Positions 26,251 through 35,056 are shown, counted from the first letter of the stretch. The stretch is DNA of 64,000 bases from Acidiferrum sp963771295 (GCA_963771295.1 CAVYTB010000005.1:248001-312000); one strand, 5' to 3'. The notes: generated by a model from the letters alone, not told the origin. A program made the numbers and translations.

Positions 26251-26795
26251 TTTATCGACGGGCTGCGCGGAGATTTGCAGGTCACCTTTGTGACGAAAGA
26301 TCTGGCGCGTGTCCTCGTCACATGGGAAGAATTTACTCCGGCGAGGGAATTGAGTGCCTATTCTCAACTTCAGAGACGGAATTGCGTTTTTAGAAGTTCA
26401 GCGAATATTGGCTGCTTACTTAGAGCCGCCAGGAAAAGGACACCATGTGCTTCCAAAGGGCAAAAGGACTGTAGAACAGCCGGTCCAAGCCGCGCATGGA
26501 AGTGGTGACGCCGATCTCGCGCCCTACGGGGAAAGCTATGCGATTGCACAGACGTGTTCTTTTGAAGCTGATTGAATCTCGCCACATGCCCATCGGGAAA
26601 GAACTGGAAGCCAATCTGTTCGGGGGCGCAATGGGACCGTCTGATTCTCCATATGGGCCGCGACTACTGGATAGGGCTTAAAATATCCGACAATTCTTCG
26701 AATACGTACACTCGTGGCAGACTTTACCTCAGGCGATCGTCTTTTGGGAACCGAAAAGGGGCGGATCACCTCGCCCCTTCGACTCTCATTGGCCT
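26251..26795. other. Gene debris, no supported gene
   Basis: Short frames such as ILQFIDGLRGDLQVTFVTKD (plus) look protein-like but have no recognisable family or complete length. I see no intact gene. The 3' end of the next gene (minus strand) follows. Confidence 0.35.
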
Positions 26796-27329
26796 CTACT
26801 CTGACCCATCTTTCCCCGACTCATTTTCGAAGCGACTCCCGACGCTCGTGGCACAGCCCGTCACAATCACGTTTCCGTTGGTGTCGAAGATTTGAAGCGA
26901 AACTGTATCGGTGAACTCGTCCTCGTTATTACCGATCTCGATGGCCCGCATAAGCCGATGTGTCTGCGTCCAAACGCCGGCGGCGTCAAAAACGAAGGCC
27001 TCGGACACCGCGCTGTAAGCGTGGCCGTGCGTGTGCCGCCAGACGCCCAGGCCGGTGGTGCTTAGGGCGGGGAGTTGGCCTGCGGTGGTCACGGAAAGGG
27101 TACCCCCTCTGGCGAATGTAAACAGGGCCGGGAAGGTCCTCAGAGCCACGCCTGTCTGACAGTCGCGCACCGTGAGCTGAACGCGCCACGCCCCCTGGAG
27201 GCCGTTGTCAGACCCATTGTTGTCCGCCCGCGCTGTCGGATCCATTGAGGAAGCTGCGACCAATAAACCGCAAACAATCATTGTGGGAATTGCTAGCATC
27301 GACATTCTCGAAATTGATTTCCATTGCAT
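26796..27329 (-). CDS. Small secreted protein of unknown function
   Basis: 177 residues from ATG 27329, chosen because AGAGGAGG lies 5 bases upstream. A signal peptide (MLAIPTMIVCGLLVAASS) is followed by a beta-rich domain with GLQGAWRVQLTVRDCQTG, LFTFARGGTLSVTTAGQLP, GVWRHTHGHAYSAVSEAFVF and a second Cys near the end (VTGCATSVG); the two Cys may form a disulphide. The pattern resembles lipocalin-like secreted proteins common in soil Acidobacteriota. Role unknown. Divergent from the CadC/TPR regulator gene. Confidence 0.75.
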   Translation of the reverse strand: MQWKSISRMSMLAIPTMIVCGLLVAASSMDPTARADNNGSDNGLQGAWRVQLTVRDCQTGVALRTFPALFTFARGGTLSVTTAGQLPALSTTGLGVWRHTHGHAYSAVSEAFVFDAAGVWTQTHRLMRAIEIGNNEDEFTDTVSLQIFDTNGNVIVTGCATSVGSRFENESGKDGSE

Positions 27330-27545
27330 TGAATCCTCCTCTGAGTACAACTCACTCTGGTCATTAACGCGCTTGAGCTTGGCGCCAGCTCCCGGCTACT
27401 TCAATGCAGCGGGCCTCATTTATTAGTCCATTCGAGGTCATCCGGGAACGGATTGAAAAAACAAGGCCTTTCGGGCATCGCAGCTGGCACATGCTTCTAC
27501 ACTTCATGGTCAGGTGCTAGAATCTGGGTCGGTCAGGGCGACGCA

Positions 27546-29303
27546 GTGGCGAACATCATTTCATCAAAAACAGTCGTCCGGTTCGGTCCGTTTGAGGCGG
27601 ACCTTCGAGCCGGAGAACTTCGCAAGCACGGGGTGAAGCTCAAGCTGGTGGGGCAACCGTTCGAAGTCCTGGCAGTGCTGCTGGAGCGTCCCGGCCAGCT
27701 AGTAACGCGCGAGGAATTACGCGCCAGGCTTTGGCCAACGGATAGGTTCGTAGACTTTGACCACGGCCTTAATGCTGCGGTCAACAAACTTAGGGACGCG
27801 CTGAGCGATTCGGCGGAAAAGCCAAACTATGTCGAGACCTTGCCTCGGCGCGGCTACCGTTTTATCAGCGCGGTTGGTTTGCATGATTCGCAGAACTTGC
27901 TCGGGGAGCTGAGCAGCCCAAAGATTCAATCTCTTGTTGTACTTCCATTGAAAAACCTTTCCAAGAATCCCGACGAGGAATATTTCGCTGACGGGATGAC
28001 CGACCAGCTCATCACCAATCTGACCCAGATCAGCGCATTGAAGGTTATCTCTCGAACATCGGCGATGCGGTACAAGGGAACGAAGAAGTCCCTGCCGGAG
28101 ATCGCTCGGGAGCTGCACGTGGATGCCGTGGTCGAAGGCGCTGTTATGTGGGTAGGCGGCCGAGTGCGGATCAGCGCACAGTTGATTGAAGCTCCGACGG
28201 ATCATCATCTCTGGGCGGCCAGTTATGAGCGCGATCTGTGTGACGTGCTGTCCATGCAAGAAGAGGTCACGCGCGCCATCGGCAGCGAGATTCGCGTGAA
28301 ACTCACTGCGCAGGAGCAGGAGCGGTTGGCAAACAGCCACCCGATTAACCCAGAAGCTTTCCAGCTTTACCTGAAGGGCCGCTACCACTGGAACAAGCGG
28401 ACCCCGGACGGATTTCAAAAAGCCATTGAATACTTCCAGCAGTCTACCGCCAAAGATCCGGCTTACGCGCTGGCTTACGTGGGTTTGGCCGACACCTACA
28501 CCTATTTTTCGTTTTTCGACGTGGTTCCTCCGCGGGAAGCAATGCCGAAAGCGAAGGCCGCGGCCGCGAGGGCGCTCGAGATTGACGACCGCCTGGGTGA
28601 AGCCCACGTCTCCCTGGGATACGTCAGCTACATGTACGATTGGGATTGGCCGGCCGCAGGAAAGCATTTTGAGCAAGCTCTCACCCTGAATCCGGCTTAT
28701 TCCAGAGTGCACACCTTTTATCCTTTCTATCTCAGCTCTCTCGGGCGGTCGGAGCAAGCCTTGGAAGTGGCGAAACACTCCTTTGATCTCGATCCCGCTT
28801 CACCTGCCGTCAGCCACAGCTTGACTGTGCAGCTTTACCTCGCAAGGCGATTTGACCAAGCTATCGAGCAGTCCCATAAAACGCTGGAGCTGGATCAGAA
28901 TTTTGCCGTTTCATACGCGACGCTGGGGGAAGTGTATATCTCAAAAGGGATGTACCGAGAAGGTCTGCCTACGCTGGAAAAGTACTCTGTATTGAGCCGA
29001 GGCAGGGCCATGTCCCTTGCTCTTCTGGGGTACGCGCATGCGCGGTTGGGTGAGCGAAGTCAGGCTCTGCGCATACTCGATCAGCTTGAGGCGGCCTCGA
29101 AGGAGAGGTATACACCCGCCGTTTCTTTTGCTGCTGTTTATGCCGGGCTCGGCGAGAAGGATCAAGCCTTCGCGTGGCTCGAAAAGGCTTACGGGGAGCG
29201 CACCGGTCGTCTCGGCTACCTTAAAGTGGAGCCACTCTGGGACCCGTTGCGGTCTGACCCGCGTTTCGCCGACCTGGTGGGTCGCATCGGGCTCCCACCG
29301 TAA
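27546..29303 (+). CDS. CadC-type winged-helix protein with TolB-like and TPR domains
   Basis: About 585 residues if the GTG at 27546 is the start; an ATG at 27453 in frame would add 31 residues that do not match the family. An OmpR/CadC winged helix (VVRFGPFEADLRAGELRKHG, ELRARLWPTDRFVDFDHGLN, PNYVETLPRRGYRFI) is followed by a TolB-like domain (SLVVLPLKNLSKNPDEEYFA, ALKVISRTSAMRYKG) and several TPR units (FQKAIEYFQQSTAKDPAYAL, EAHVSLGYVSYMYDWDW, EQALEVAKHSFDLDPASPAV). There is no membrane helix between them. Such proteins are thought to be signal-responsive transcription regulators; targets unknown. Confidence 0.88.
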   Translation: MANIISSKTVVRFGPFEADLRAGELRKHGVKLKLVGQPFEVLAVLLERPGQLVTREELRARLWPTDRFVDFDHGLNAAVNKLRDALSDSAEKPNYVETLPRRGYRFISAVGLHDSQNLLGELSSPKIQSLVVLPLKNLSKNPDEEYFADGMTDQLITNLTQISALKVISRTSAMRYKGTKKSLPEIARELHVDAVVEGAVMWVGGRVRISAQLIEAPTDHHLWAASYERDLCDVLSMQEEVTRAIGSEIRVKLTAQEQERLANSHPINPEAFQLYLKGRYHWNKRTPDGFQKAIEYFQQSTAKDPAYALAYVGLADTYTYFSFFDVVPPREAMPKAKAAAARALEIDDRLGEAHVSLGYVSYMYDWDWPAAGKHFEQALTLNPAYSRVHTFYPFYLSSLGRSEQALEVAKHSFDLDPASPAVSHSLTVQLYLARRFDQAIEQSHKTLELDQNFAVSYATLGEVYISKGMYREGLPTLEKYSVLSRGRAMSLALLGYAHARLGERSQALRILDQLEAASKERYTPAVSFAAVYAGLGEKDQAFAWLEKAYGERTGRLGYLKVEPLWDPLRSDPRFADLVGRIGLPP

Positions 29304-29311
29304 AGAGATGG

Positions 29312-29413
29312 CTTTCGACTTGAGCGAGTTCTTCGCGCAGGCGCGCCGCTTCGGCGTGACACATTGCGCCTCGGCATGGTACTTGACGGCGGAGACGCTG
29401 CCGGCTGCATTGA
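29312..29413 (-). repeat. Fragment repeated from 3781-3882
   Basis: Same orientation as the first copy and about 90% identical (shared TTCTTCGCGCAGGCGCGCCG and CTCGGCATGGTACTTGACGG blocks). It begins 9 bases after the stop codon of the CadC/TPR gene. Confidence 0.6.
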
Positions 29414-29484
29414 AAGCTTGATGTTGGCGTCGTTTTTGCTTTTGCCGGTATCGTCGCCTTACACTCCGGCAATGCGGCGCAGAA

Positions 29485-29757
29485 AATACGCTCTGTCCTC
29501 GCTGGTCTTCCTAGGTGGTTTCTTACCATTGGTCAGCATTTGGCGTGCGAATGGTCTAATTTTTGAGCAAAAAGCATCGTTTTTGTGTCAACCGAGTGCG
29601 GCCAATTGCCAGCAAAGCCCAAGGAAAGACCTACAACTGTCTGTGAAAAAATAAGAAAATGAATCCATTGCACGCGCAAAAATCTTGGGGACGCGGCGGT
29701 CTTTTACAATGTGTTGATAGAAAAGGAGATACCCCCTACCCTCTTGCAATCAATGGG
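29485..29757. repeat. Dispersed element footprint, copy E
   Basis: The fullest copy. Blocks in order: CTCTGTCCTCGCTGGTCTTC, TACCATTGGTCAGCATTTGG, GCATCGTTTTTGTGTCAA, GCCAATTGCCAGCAAAGCCC, GGAAAGAC, ACGCGGCGGTCTTTTACAAT, GTGTTGATAGAAAAGGAG and ATACCCCCTACCCTCTTGCA. Colinear with copy B (14655-14940) and, for the last third, with A and D. Confidence 0.6.
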
Positions 29758-29777
29758 TTGCAACTACAACAGGGAAG

Positions 29778-29847
29778 GCTGGCCATGCAGCCGCTTGGGT
29801 TTGTCCATGTATTGACTAGGTTTCGCCCTGCGCTTCGCCCCTGAATG
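29778..29847. repeat. Internal block of element copy E, inverted relative to copy D
   Basis: GCTGGCCATGCAGCCGCTTG, GGTTTGTCCATGTATTGAC and TTTCGCCCTGCGCTTCGCCC match the reverse complement of 25774-25841. The downstream flank (GCTGTATCGCTGAAGCTCTG at about 29903-29922) matches copy D in direct orientation. Confidence 0.6.
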
Positions 29848-29961
29848 GCACCTAGATAGACACCATGTAAATGATAGGCAGCAGCATGGGTTGCTGACTA
29901 GGTGCTGTATCGCTGAAGCTCTGCGGACTTGACAGGTGCTTGGCTTTTGGCGCGGGGTCGG

Positions 29962-30100
29962 TCAAACTGCCGCGACCTTGCCCTCGCTATGTTCTAGGTT
30001 TCCGCAACGCGCGGCACAGATTTTCATGCATCCGTATGCACACAGTGCGGAACCGATTCCCTGGAATTGCGTCGATATACAGAACCTAGCGTTACGCGCG
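29962..30100 (-). pseudogene. Cys-rich mini-protein of element copy E
   Basis: Reads FQGIGSALCAYGCMKICAAR followed by CGNLEHSEGKVAAV. It aligns with the frame at 25904-26032 (SAxCAYGCxxIC core). The last Cys is displaced by one residue and no start codon is seen, so it is degenerate. Confidence 0.4.
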
Positions 30101-30224
30101 TAGTATGTTAAATTTTCTCCACTAACCGTGAAAGTGCTTTTGGTTTACTGCACAACACGCCGCAACTGGTCCTGCTGGCCGGAGGTAAGCCATCGAAACC
30201 GTACGTGGTCGCCTATCGTGGGGC

Positions 30225-32552
30225 TTGGCGAATCAGAATCTCCCACACCGCTTGGTGATCCAAGCGTGTCTGGTGATTACCCTCTCTTACCTTGCCGCGA
30301 GGTTAGGCGGGGCCTTGATAGTACGACCGCAAATGGTCTCGCCGCTTTGGTTGGGAAACGTGCTTTTGGCATCAATGCTGTTACTGGTTCGGCGAAGGAT
30401 CTGGCCAGTAGTCCTCACAGCAGGCCTCGCTGGATTTTTCCTCTACGACCTGCAAACAGGTGGGCCGATCCGTTCCATTGCCTGGCTCATTCTGTCGAAT
30501 GCAGTAGAAGTCCTCATCGCCGCTTTGTGTCTTAGAATCTCGTTCGAGGGCGTTCCCCGGCTGAATAGTGTGAAGTCCCTGGCCAAGTATTCATTCTACG
30601 CGGTGTTCCTGGCTCCATTTGTTGGAGCATTCCTCGGAGGCCTGTCCACCAGTAGCAACTATTGGGCAAGTTGGAAGGTGGCTTTCTTTTCGGAAGTGCT
30701 TGGATTCCTCACTTTGATGCCTGCCATTCTGGGTTGGGCCAGAGAAATTCCGGCTTGGACCCAGAAACCACGTGCTTATTTCCTGGAAGCAGCTGCGCTG
30801 CTCGTTGCGTTGGTTATTCTGGGACGTCTCGCTTTCGCCGATCTTGGAGGAAGTAGCCCTCCGGCGCTGCTTTATTCTTTTGTGCCACTACTGCTGTGGT
30901 CCGCTTTGCGTTTCGGACCCACCGGGGTCAGTACCGCGATGATTGCAATTGCCTTTGTGTCGATTTGGGGCGCAGTCCACGGCCGAGGTCCGTTCGCTGA
31001 ACCGGGACCTCATATCAATGTGCTGTCACTGCAATTGTTCTTATTTTTCGCGGCGGCGCCTTTCATGGCTCTGGCAGTTCTTGTGGAAGAGCGCACGCAA
31101 GGGGAGCAAGTATTACGGCAGAGAGAGGAGGAACTTAAAGAAGCGCAGCGGCTGGCTAAGGTAGGCAGCTGGCAATGGGACCCAGATACTGATGCGGTCG
31201 CGTGGTCAGAAGAACTCTATCGAATCGCAAGCTTGGATTCCAGTTTGCCTCCTGTCAACTATAAGGAACACGCAAAGCTCTACACCGCCGAAAGCTGGCA
31301 ACAGCTGCGGTGCGCCGTAGAAGAAGCCTTGCGCACTGGAACACCATACGAGCTTGATCTTGAGATGGTCCCCTTCGACGGCACCACAAGATGGGTTGTT
31401 GCTCGGGGCGAAGCTCTGCGTGATACTTCGGGCCGAGTCGTACGGCTTCTCGGGACGATTCAAGACATCACTGAACGCAGGCTCGCACAAGAAAGACTGC
31501 GTAAAAGCGAGGAGTGGTTTCGTCTGGCGGTCCAAGCTGGAAGGATGTATGCCTTCGAGTGGGATACGGCAACCGATGTGATCGTGCGATCAGGACAGTG
31601 CACAGATATTCTCAATTGGATGGACGACCCGACACGCGATACTGGCCGACAATTTCTCCCCAGAGTCCACCCCGACGACCGAGAGGCCTATACTGCTCCG
31701 GAGAACGGGCTTTCCCCTGAAAACCCTACCTATGAAACCAGTTATCGGGTGCTACGTCCCGATGGTAATGCAATTTGGCTGGAGGCAAACGGGCGCGCTT
31801 TATTCGACGATCAAGGTAGGATGCTGCGTATCATAGGCCTGGCAGCGGATGTTACGAATCGCAAGGTTGCGGAAGAGGCCCTTTCCAGCGTGAGCCGCAG
31901 GATGATCGAGGCCCAGGAGCAAGAACGCACCCGGATCGCCAGAGAGCTTCACGATGACATCGGTCAACGTCTCGCACTGTTGACAATCGAGCTAGCACAA
32001 CTCCAAGAGAACCCTCGCGACTTGTCGGCTGAAGTCCGTCGCCGCATGAGCAAACTACAGAAGCAGACTTCAGAAATAGCGACCGATATTCAAGTGTTGT
32101 CCCACGAGTTGCACTCGTCAAAACTCGACTATCTGGGCATAGCCGCGGCCGTGAAAGGCTTCTGCAAGGAGTTCGGAGAGCAGCGGAAAATAGAGATTGA
32201 TTTCAAAACCCACGATTTGCCAAGGCCATTGCCGCGGGACATTTCTCTTTGCCTGTTCCGAGTTCTGCAAGAAGCCCTAAACAATTTGGCAAAGCACAGC
32301 GGGGCACTGCGGTGCGAGGTGGAATTGTGGGCAACGGTGGAGGAGATTCATCTTAGGGTTAGCGACTCCGGCGCAGGCTTTGACAGCGAAGCAATAAAGG
32401 AGACGCGGGGGCTTGGCCTCATCAGCATGGAGGAGCGGCTGAAACTGCTTAATGGAACGCTTTCAATCGACTCGCAACTCAAGCGTGGCACCACAATCCA
32501 CGCTCGCGTGCCTCTCAATTCTGGGAGCGATGCCATGGGCGCTGTCGGGTAA
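30225..32552 (+). CDS. Orphan sensor histidine kinase (MASE1-PAS-PAS-HisKA_3-HATPase)
   Basis: About 775 residues. The first 290 residues form a MASE1 membrane sensor of about eight helices (for example FYAVFLAPFVGAFLGGLS). Two PAS domains follow (VGSWQWDPDTDAVAWSEELY, AFEWDTATDVIVRSGQC). The NarL-type dimerisation domain has the phospho-acceptor in RTRIARELHDDIGQRLALLT, and the ATPase has the N box FRVLQEALNNLAKHSGA and G1 VSDSGAGFD and TRGLGLISMEERL. It senses an unknown signal and should phosphorylate a NarL/FixJ-type regulator; none is adjacent. The start is a TTG without a good ribosome-binding site; a GGAGG upstream precedes an in-frame ATC, so the true start may lie about 12 codons earlier. 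Confidence 0.9.
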   Translation: MANQNLPHRLVIQACLVITLSYLAARLGGALIVRPQMVSPLWLGNVLLASMLLLVRRRIWPVVLTAGLAGFFLYDLQTGGPIRSIAWLILSNAVEVLIAALCLRISFEGVPRLNSVKSLAKYSFYAVFLAPFVGAFLGGLSTSSNYWASWKVAFFSEVLGFLTLMPAILGWAREIPAWTQKPRAYFLEAAALLVALVILGRLAFADLGGSSPPALLYSFVPLLLWSALRFGPTGVSTAMIAIAFVSIWGAVHGRGPFAEPGPHINVLSLQLFLFFAAAPFMALAVLVEERTQGEQVLRQREEELKEAQRLAKVGSWQWDPDTDAVAWSEELYRIASLDSSLPPVNYKEHAKLYTAESWQQLRCAVEEALRTGTPYELDLEMVPFDGTTRWVVARGEALRDTSGRVVRLLGTIQDITERRLAQERLRKSEEWFRLAVQAGRMYAFEWDTATDVIVRSGQCTDILNWMDDPTRDTGRQFLPRVHPDDREAYTAPENGLSPENPTYETSYRVLRPDGNAIWLEANGRALFDDQGRMLRIIGLAADVTNRKVAEEALSSVSRRMIEAQEQERTRIARELHDDIGQRLALLTIELAQLQENPRDLSAEVRRRMSKLQKQTSEIATDIQVLSHELHSSKLDYLGIAAAVKGFCKEFGEQRKIEIDFKTHDLPRPLPRDISLCLFRVLQEALNNLAKHSGALRCEVELWATVEEIHLRVSDSGAGFDSEAIKETRGLGLISMEERLKLLNGTLSIDSQLKRGTTIHARVPLNSGSDAMGAVG

Positions 32553-32749
32553 AGAGCATCGAATCACCATGGCTTGTTGATCGTATATGTCGGAACCAGA
32601 CAGATTTAGCGCGGAGATGAACATCCGTTTCCACGGCCAAAGGTATGGAAAGGCCCCACGCGATGTTTCGGCGCAAATGTTTGAGTCAATGGCAATTTTT
32701 CGGTCAGAAAAACGATCACATACCCAATAAATCAGAAGGTGGTCCGAGC

Positions 32750-32953
32750 CTACCGACCGTAGATCATTTCCATCAAAGTCTTTTTCATGTTCAGACTCAA
32801 TTGCAGAGTACTTTGATGGATGAGTTCAAGATTTGTTCTGGCATTTCCCATAGGCAGCGAGAGCACGATAGTCCAAGTCTTGTCGAGATTGTCGCGCAGC
32901 GCAGTCAGATCGGTGAGAAGAGATTGGCTTAGCATATCCTGATTTTCTGGCAT
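32750..32953 (-). CDS. Small hypothetical protein
   Basis: 67 residues from ATG 32953, preceded by GAGGT at 7 bases; the upstream GTG 32989 has no such site. Sequence MPENQDMLSQSLLTDLTALR, then TLQLSLNMKKTLMEMIYG, looks like two to three amphipathic helices. No family recognised. No operon partner. Confidence 0.45.
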   Translation of the reverse strand: MPENQDMLSQSLLTDLTALRDNLDKTWTIVLSLPMGNARTNLELIHQSTLQLSLNMKKTLMEMIYGR

Positions 32954-33340
32954 AAATACCTCGTGGGCGGAAGTTGTAAACTGTATCACGCCGGTTAGGA
33001 CTTAGTAGCTTTTGCTTATCGATTCGTGAAGACAAGCGGGGCGTGACCGGAAATTGTTATGACAAAATAGCCCCACCCTGTTGAAAGCGGCGGGCCTTTT
33101 GGTTATTTAAATGATTCGATTCCGTGCTTTCGGTCGTGTGCCTGCACCTAACCGGCCAACAAATCTCCGCAAACTGTGCAAAAGTGGACAGCGTACGATT
33201 CTCGACGGTCTCTACCATAGCTCCGGGACGGCGAGAAAGAGCGGCACTAACCAAAGGCCTTGGGCGGACCTTGTGGACCCCGTTCTCACCGTTCCTTTCT
33301 CATGATTTGAAACCTTCGACGTGACGAGAGGCACTTGTCA

Positions 33341-33535
33341 ATGCCCTATATCGGTGGTGAAACTCCGACGGTAGGCGATTATGTAAAGAACGAGTACGAG
33401 CAATTCGGCAGTGTGACCAGAATCCGTGCGGCACATGACGGTCAGGAATATATAAACGTCAGATGGGATGGCGGCGGCGTCACCATTTTTTCTGCATCTG
33501 CCGCTGAGTTTACGCTGCTCTTCCGTAAAGATTGA
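33341..33535 (+). CDS. Small conserved-looking hypothetical protein
   Basis: 64 residues: MPYIGGETPTVGDYVKNEYE, GSVTRIRAAHDGQEYINVRW, DGGGVTIFSASAAEFTLL. The strand pattern is a small beta-barrel (SH3/KOW-like), with Gly turns. GAGAGG lies about 9 bases upstream of ATG 33341; a TTG at 33335 is closer and less likely. Function unknown, cytoplasmic. Confidence 0.6.
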   Translation: MPYIGGETPTVGDYVKNEYEQFGSVTRIRAAHDGQEYINVRWDGGGVTIFSASAAEFTLLFRKD

Positions 33536-33738
33536 GCCGCACACAGAGCTATTTGTTTTTGTGTGCTTCGTTGAACGCAGTAATCGCGACTTTGCAGTTT
33601 GATCCCTACAAATGCCTAGAACGGTATATCGGTTTTTAGTGCCGGAGAAGTCTTGCCGTCGAGTGTCTTCATTTAGCAAGCAGGGTTTTCCATCTTTGCC
33701 ACGCGTCGTCGCGAGCTTTTTTGTTAGCTTCGCTGGCG

Positions 33739-34467
33739 TCAGGCGCTTCGCGCACGCATGAAGCCATGACCTGCGCCTTCGTAAGTCACGGGGTCGTAAG
33801 TTTTGCCCGCTGCTTTCATTGCGGCGATTGTGTCTCGGACGGTGGCGTCAATCCTAGCGTCATTCCCAGAGTAGAAACCGTAGATGGGTGCCTTGATGCG
33901 AGTCATCGCGTCTTTGTCTGGAGGAGGCCCGTAAAAAACGAATGCTGCACTAAGGCCGCTGCCGTTGGTAGCAAACGGAAAAGTCTGCCCGCCACCCCAG
34001 CAGAACCCTGCAGCGTACAATTTTCCGTTTGAGGCAGGCAGCTTGAGACCGAAGTCAGCTACAGCGTTCAAATCAGCGGTCACTTGGTCTGGATTCAGTT
34101 TGCTGACGGCCTCCGTGGCTGCACCCTCGGGAAAATCTTTCGTCCGCCCCCCGTTCGGTCCCATTCCGCTCAGCAGGTCCGGCGCGACAGCAATGTAGCC
34201 CGCAGCAGCGACCTCGTCGGCAAGGTCCTGTGCCCAGTCGCTCAGCCCAAAGATTTCGTGGATTACTACCACTACTGGCCGCTTTTCTTTCGATTCGGGG
34301 TAAACAATGAGCGCCTCCACTGTGCGGGCATCATGCTTTACGGACACCCATTCACGATGACGTGGTGATTTTTCGAGTTGCAGTCGCGCCCATTCCTGCG
34401 CAGAAACATCCTGTGAGGCTAGCAGAATCCCCAGCACAGGGAAAAATATTCCTATGAATCGTTTCAT
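33739..34467 (-). CDS. Dienelactone hydrolase family protein, C-terminus frameshifted
   Basis: 242 residues as read, with signal peptide (FIGIFFPVLGILLASQDVSA). The alpha/beta hydrolase triad is complete: Cys in AAGFCWGGGQTF, Asp in YSGNDARIDATV, His in YEGAGHGFMRA. After GFMRA the frame shifts: the other frame continues EAPDASEANKKARDDAWQRW and ends KTLLAK at 33669, which is the normal closing helix. A 1-2 base indel at about 33748 explains this. The fold and active site precede the break, so activity may survive. GAGGTG lies upstream of the ATG. It hydrolyses esters or lactones; the substrate is unknown. Confidence 0.85.
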   Translation of the reverse strand: MKRFIGIFFPVLGILLASQDVSAQEWARLQLEKSPRHREWVSVKHDARTVEALIVYPESKEKRPVVVVIHEIFGLSDWAQDLADEVAAAGYIAVAPDLLSGMGPNGGRTKDFPEGAATEAVSKLNPDQVTADLNAVADFGLKLPASNGKLYAAGFCWGGGQTFPFATNGSGLSAAFVFYGPPPDKDAMTRIKAPIYGFYSGNDARIDATVRDTIAAMKAAGKTYDPVTYEGAGHGFMRARSA

Positions 34468-34741
34468 TCGACACCTCGTACCAGAATTGAGGCTGGATAA
34501 TAATTGTGCGAGAGGACTCTAGCACGACTTTTCAATGGACAGAAAGAGGCGATGGTTGGGTTCATGAGCAACCCTTTAGCTGGTCCAATTGGAATCCATT
34601 TTGAGAATTTAAAAACGACAGATGCCGTCAATTAATTCGTTCTTCTTGGTTTTATCAAGCTCCCCAAGCTCCGGACGTAGCCTAACTTGTTGCTCCTGTA
34701 AAGTAACGACCATCACCAATCCGCATCGAACAAAAGACACC

Positions 34742-35056
34742 ATGGGCCTTGATATAACATTCCGTGAATTCGGCGATATCACTATATTGGACCTGTGGGG
34801 AAAGTCGACTATCAGCGGTGGCGAAAGCGAGATATTGAACAGCCATCTACAAGAATTGGTTGCCAAAGGTGTGCGCAAGCTATTGTTGAATATAAGAGAC
34901 CTGTCGCAGGTTGACAGTTCCGGCGTCAGCATAATCATAGAGACGTATGCTTTCCTCAAACGACACGACGGCGACTTAAAACTACTAAGCCCGGGCGGGC
35001 GGGGTGCGGAGGGTGCTGACCGTATTTCATCTGCTAGACATCATTCCAAGTTTTGA
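34742..35056 (+). CDS. STAS-domain anti-sigma factor antagonist, C-terminus frameshifted
   Basis: 104 residues as read from ATG 34742. A STAS fold is clear: FREFGDITILDLWGKSTISG, VRKLLLNIRDLSQVDSSGVS with the phosphorylatable Ser after Asp (VDSSGV), and IIIETYAFLKRHDGDLKLL. After LSPGGR the frame changes at a G-rich run (about 35000-35005); the alternative frame continues RRVLTVFHLLDIIPSFDDEA and ends at 35114, which is the expected last strand and helix. A one-base insertion explains it. It should bind an RsbW-like anti-sigma kinase; no partner gene is nearby. Confidence 0.8.
   Translation: MGLDITFREFGDITILDLWGKSTISGGESEILNSHLQELVAKGVRKLLLNIRDLSQVDSSGVSIIIETYAFLKRHDGDLKLLSPGGRGAEGADRISSARHHSKF

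Larger units (their letters stand above)
29304..30224. other. Gene-free stretch built from element copy E
   Basis: No intact gene. It carries the fragment repeated from 3.8 kb (29312-29413), the long footprint 29485-29757, the inverted block 29778-29847 and the degenerate Cys-rich ORF 29962-30100. The last 120 bases lead into the histidine kinase gene. Confidence 0.5.
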
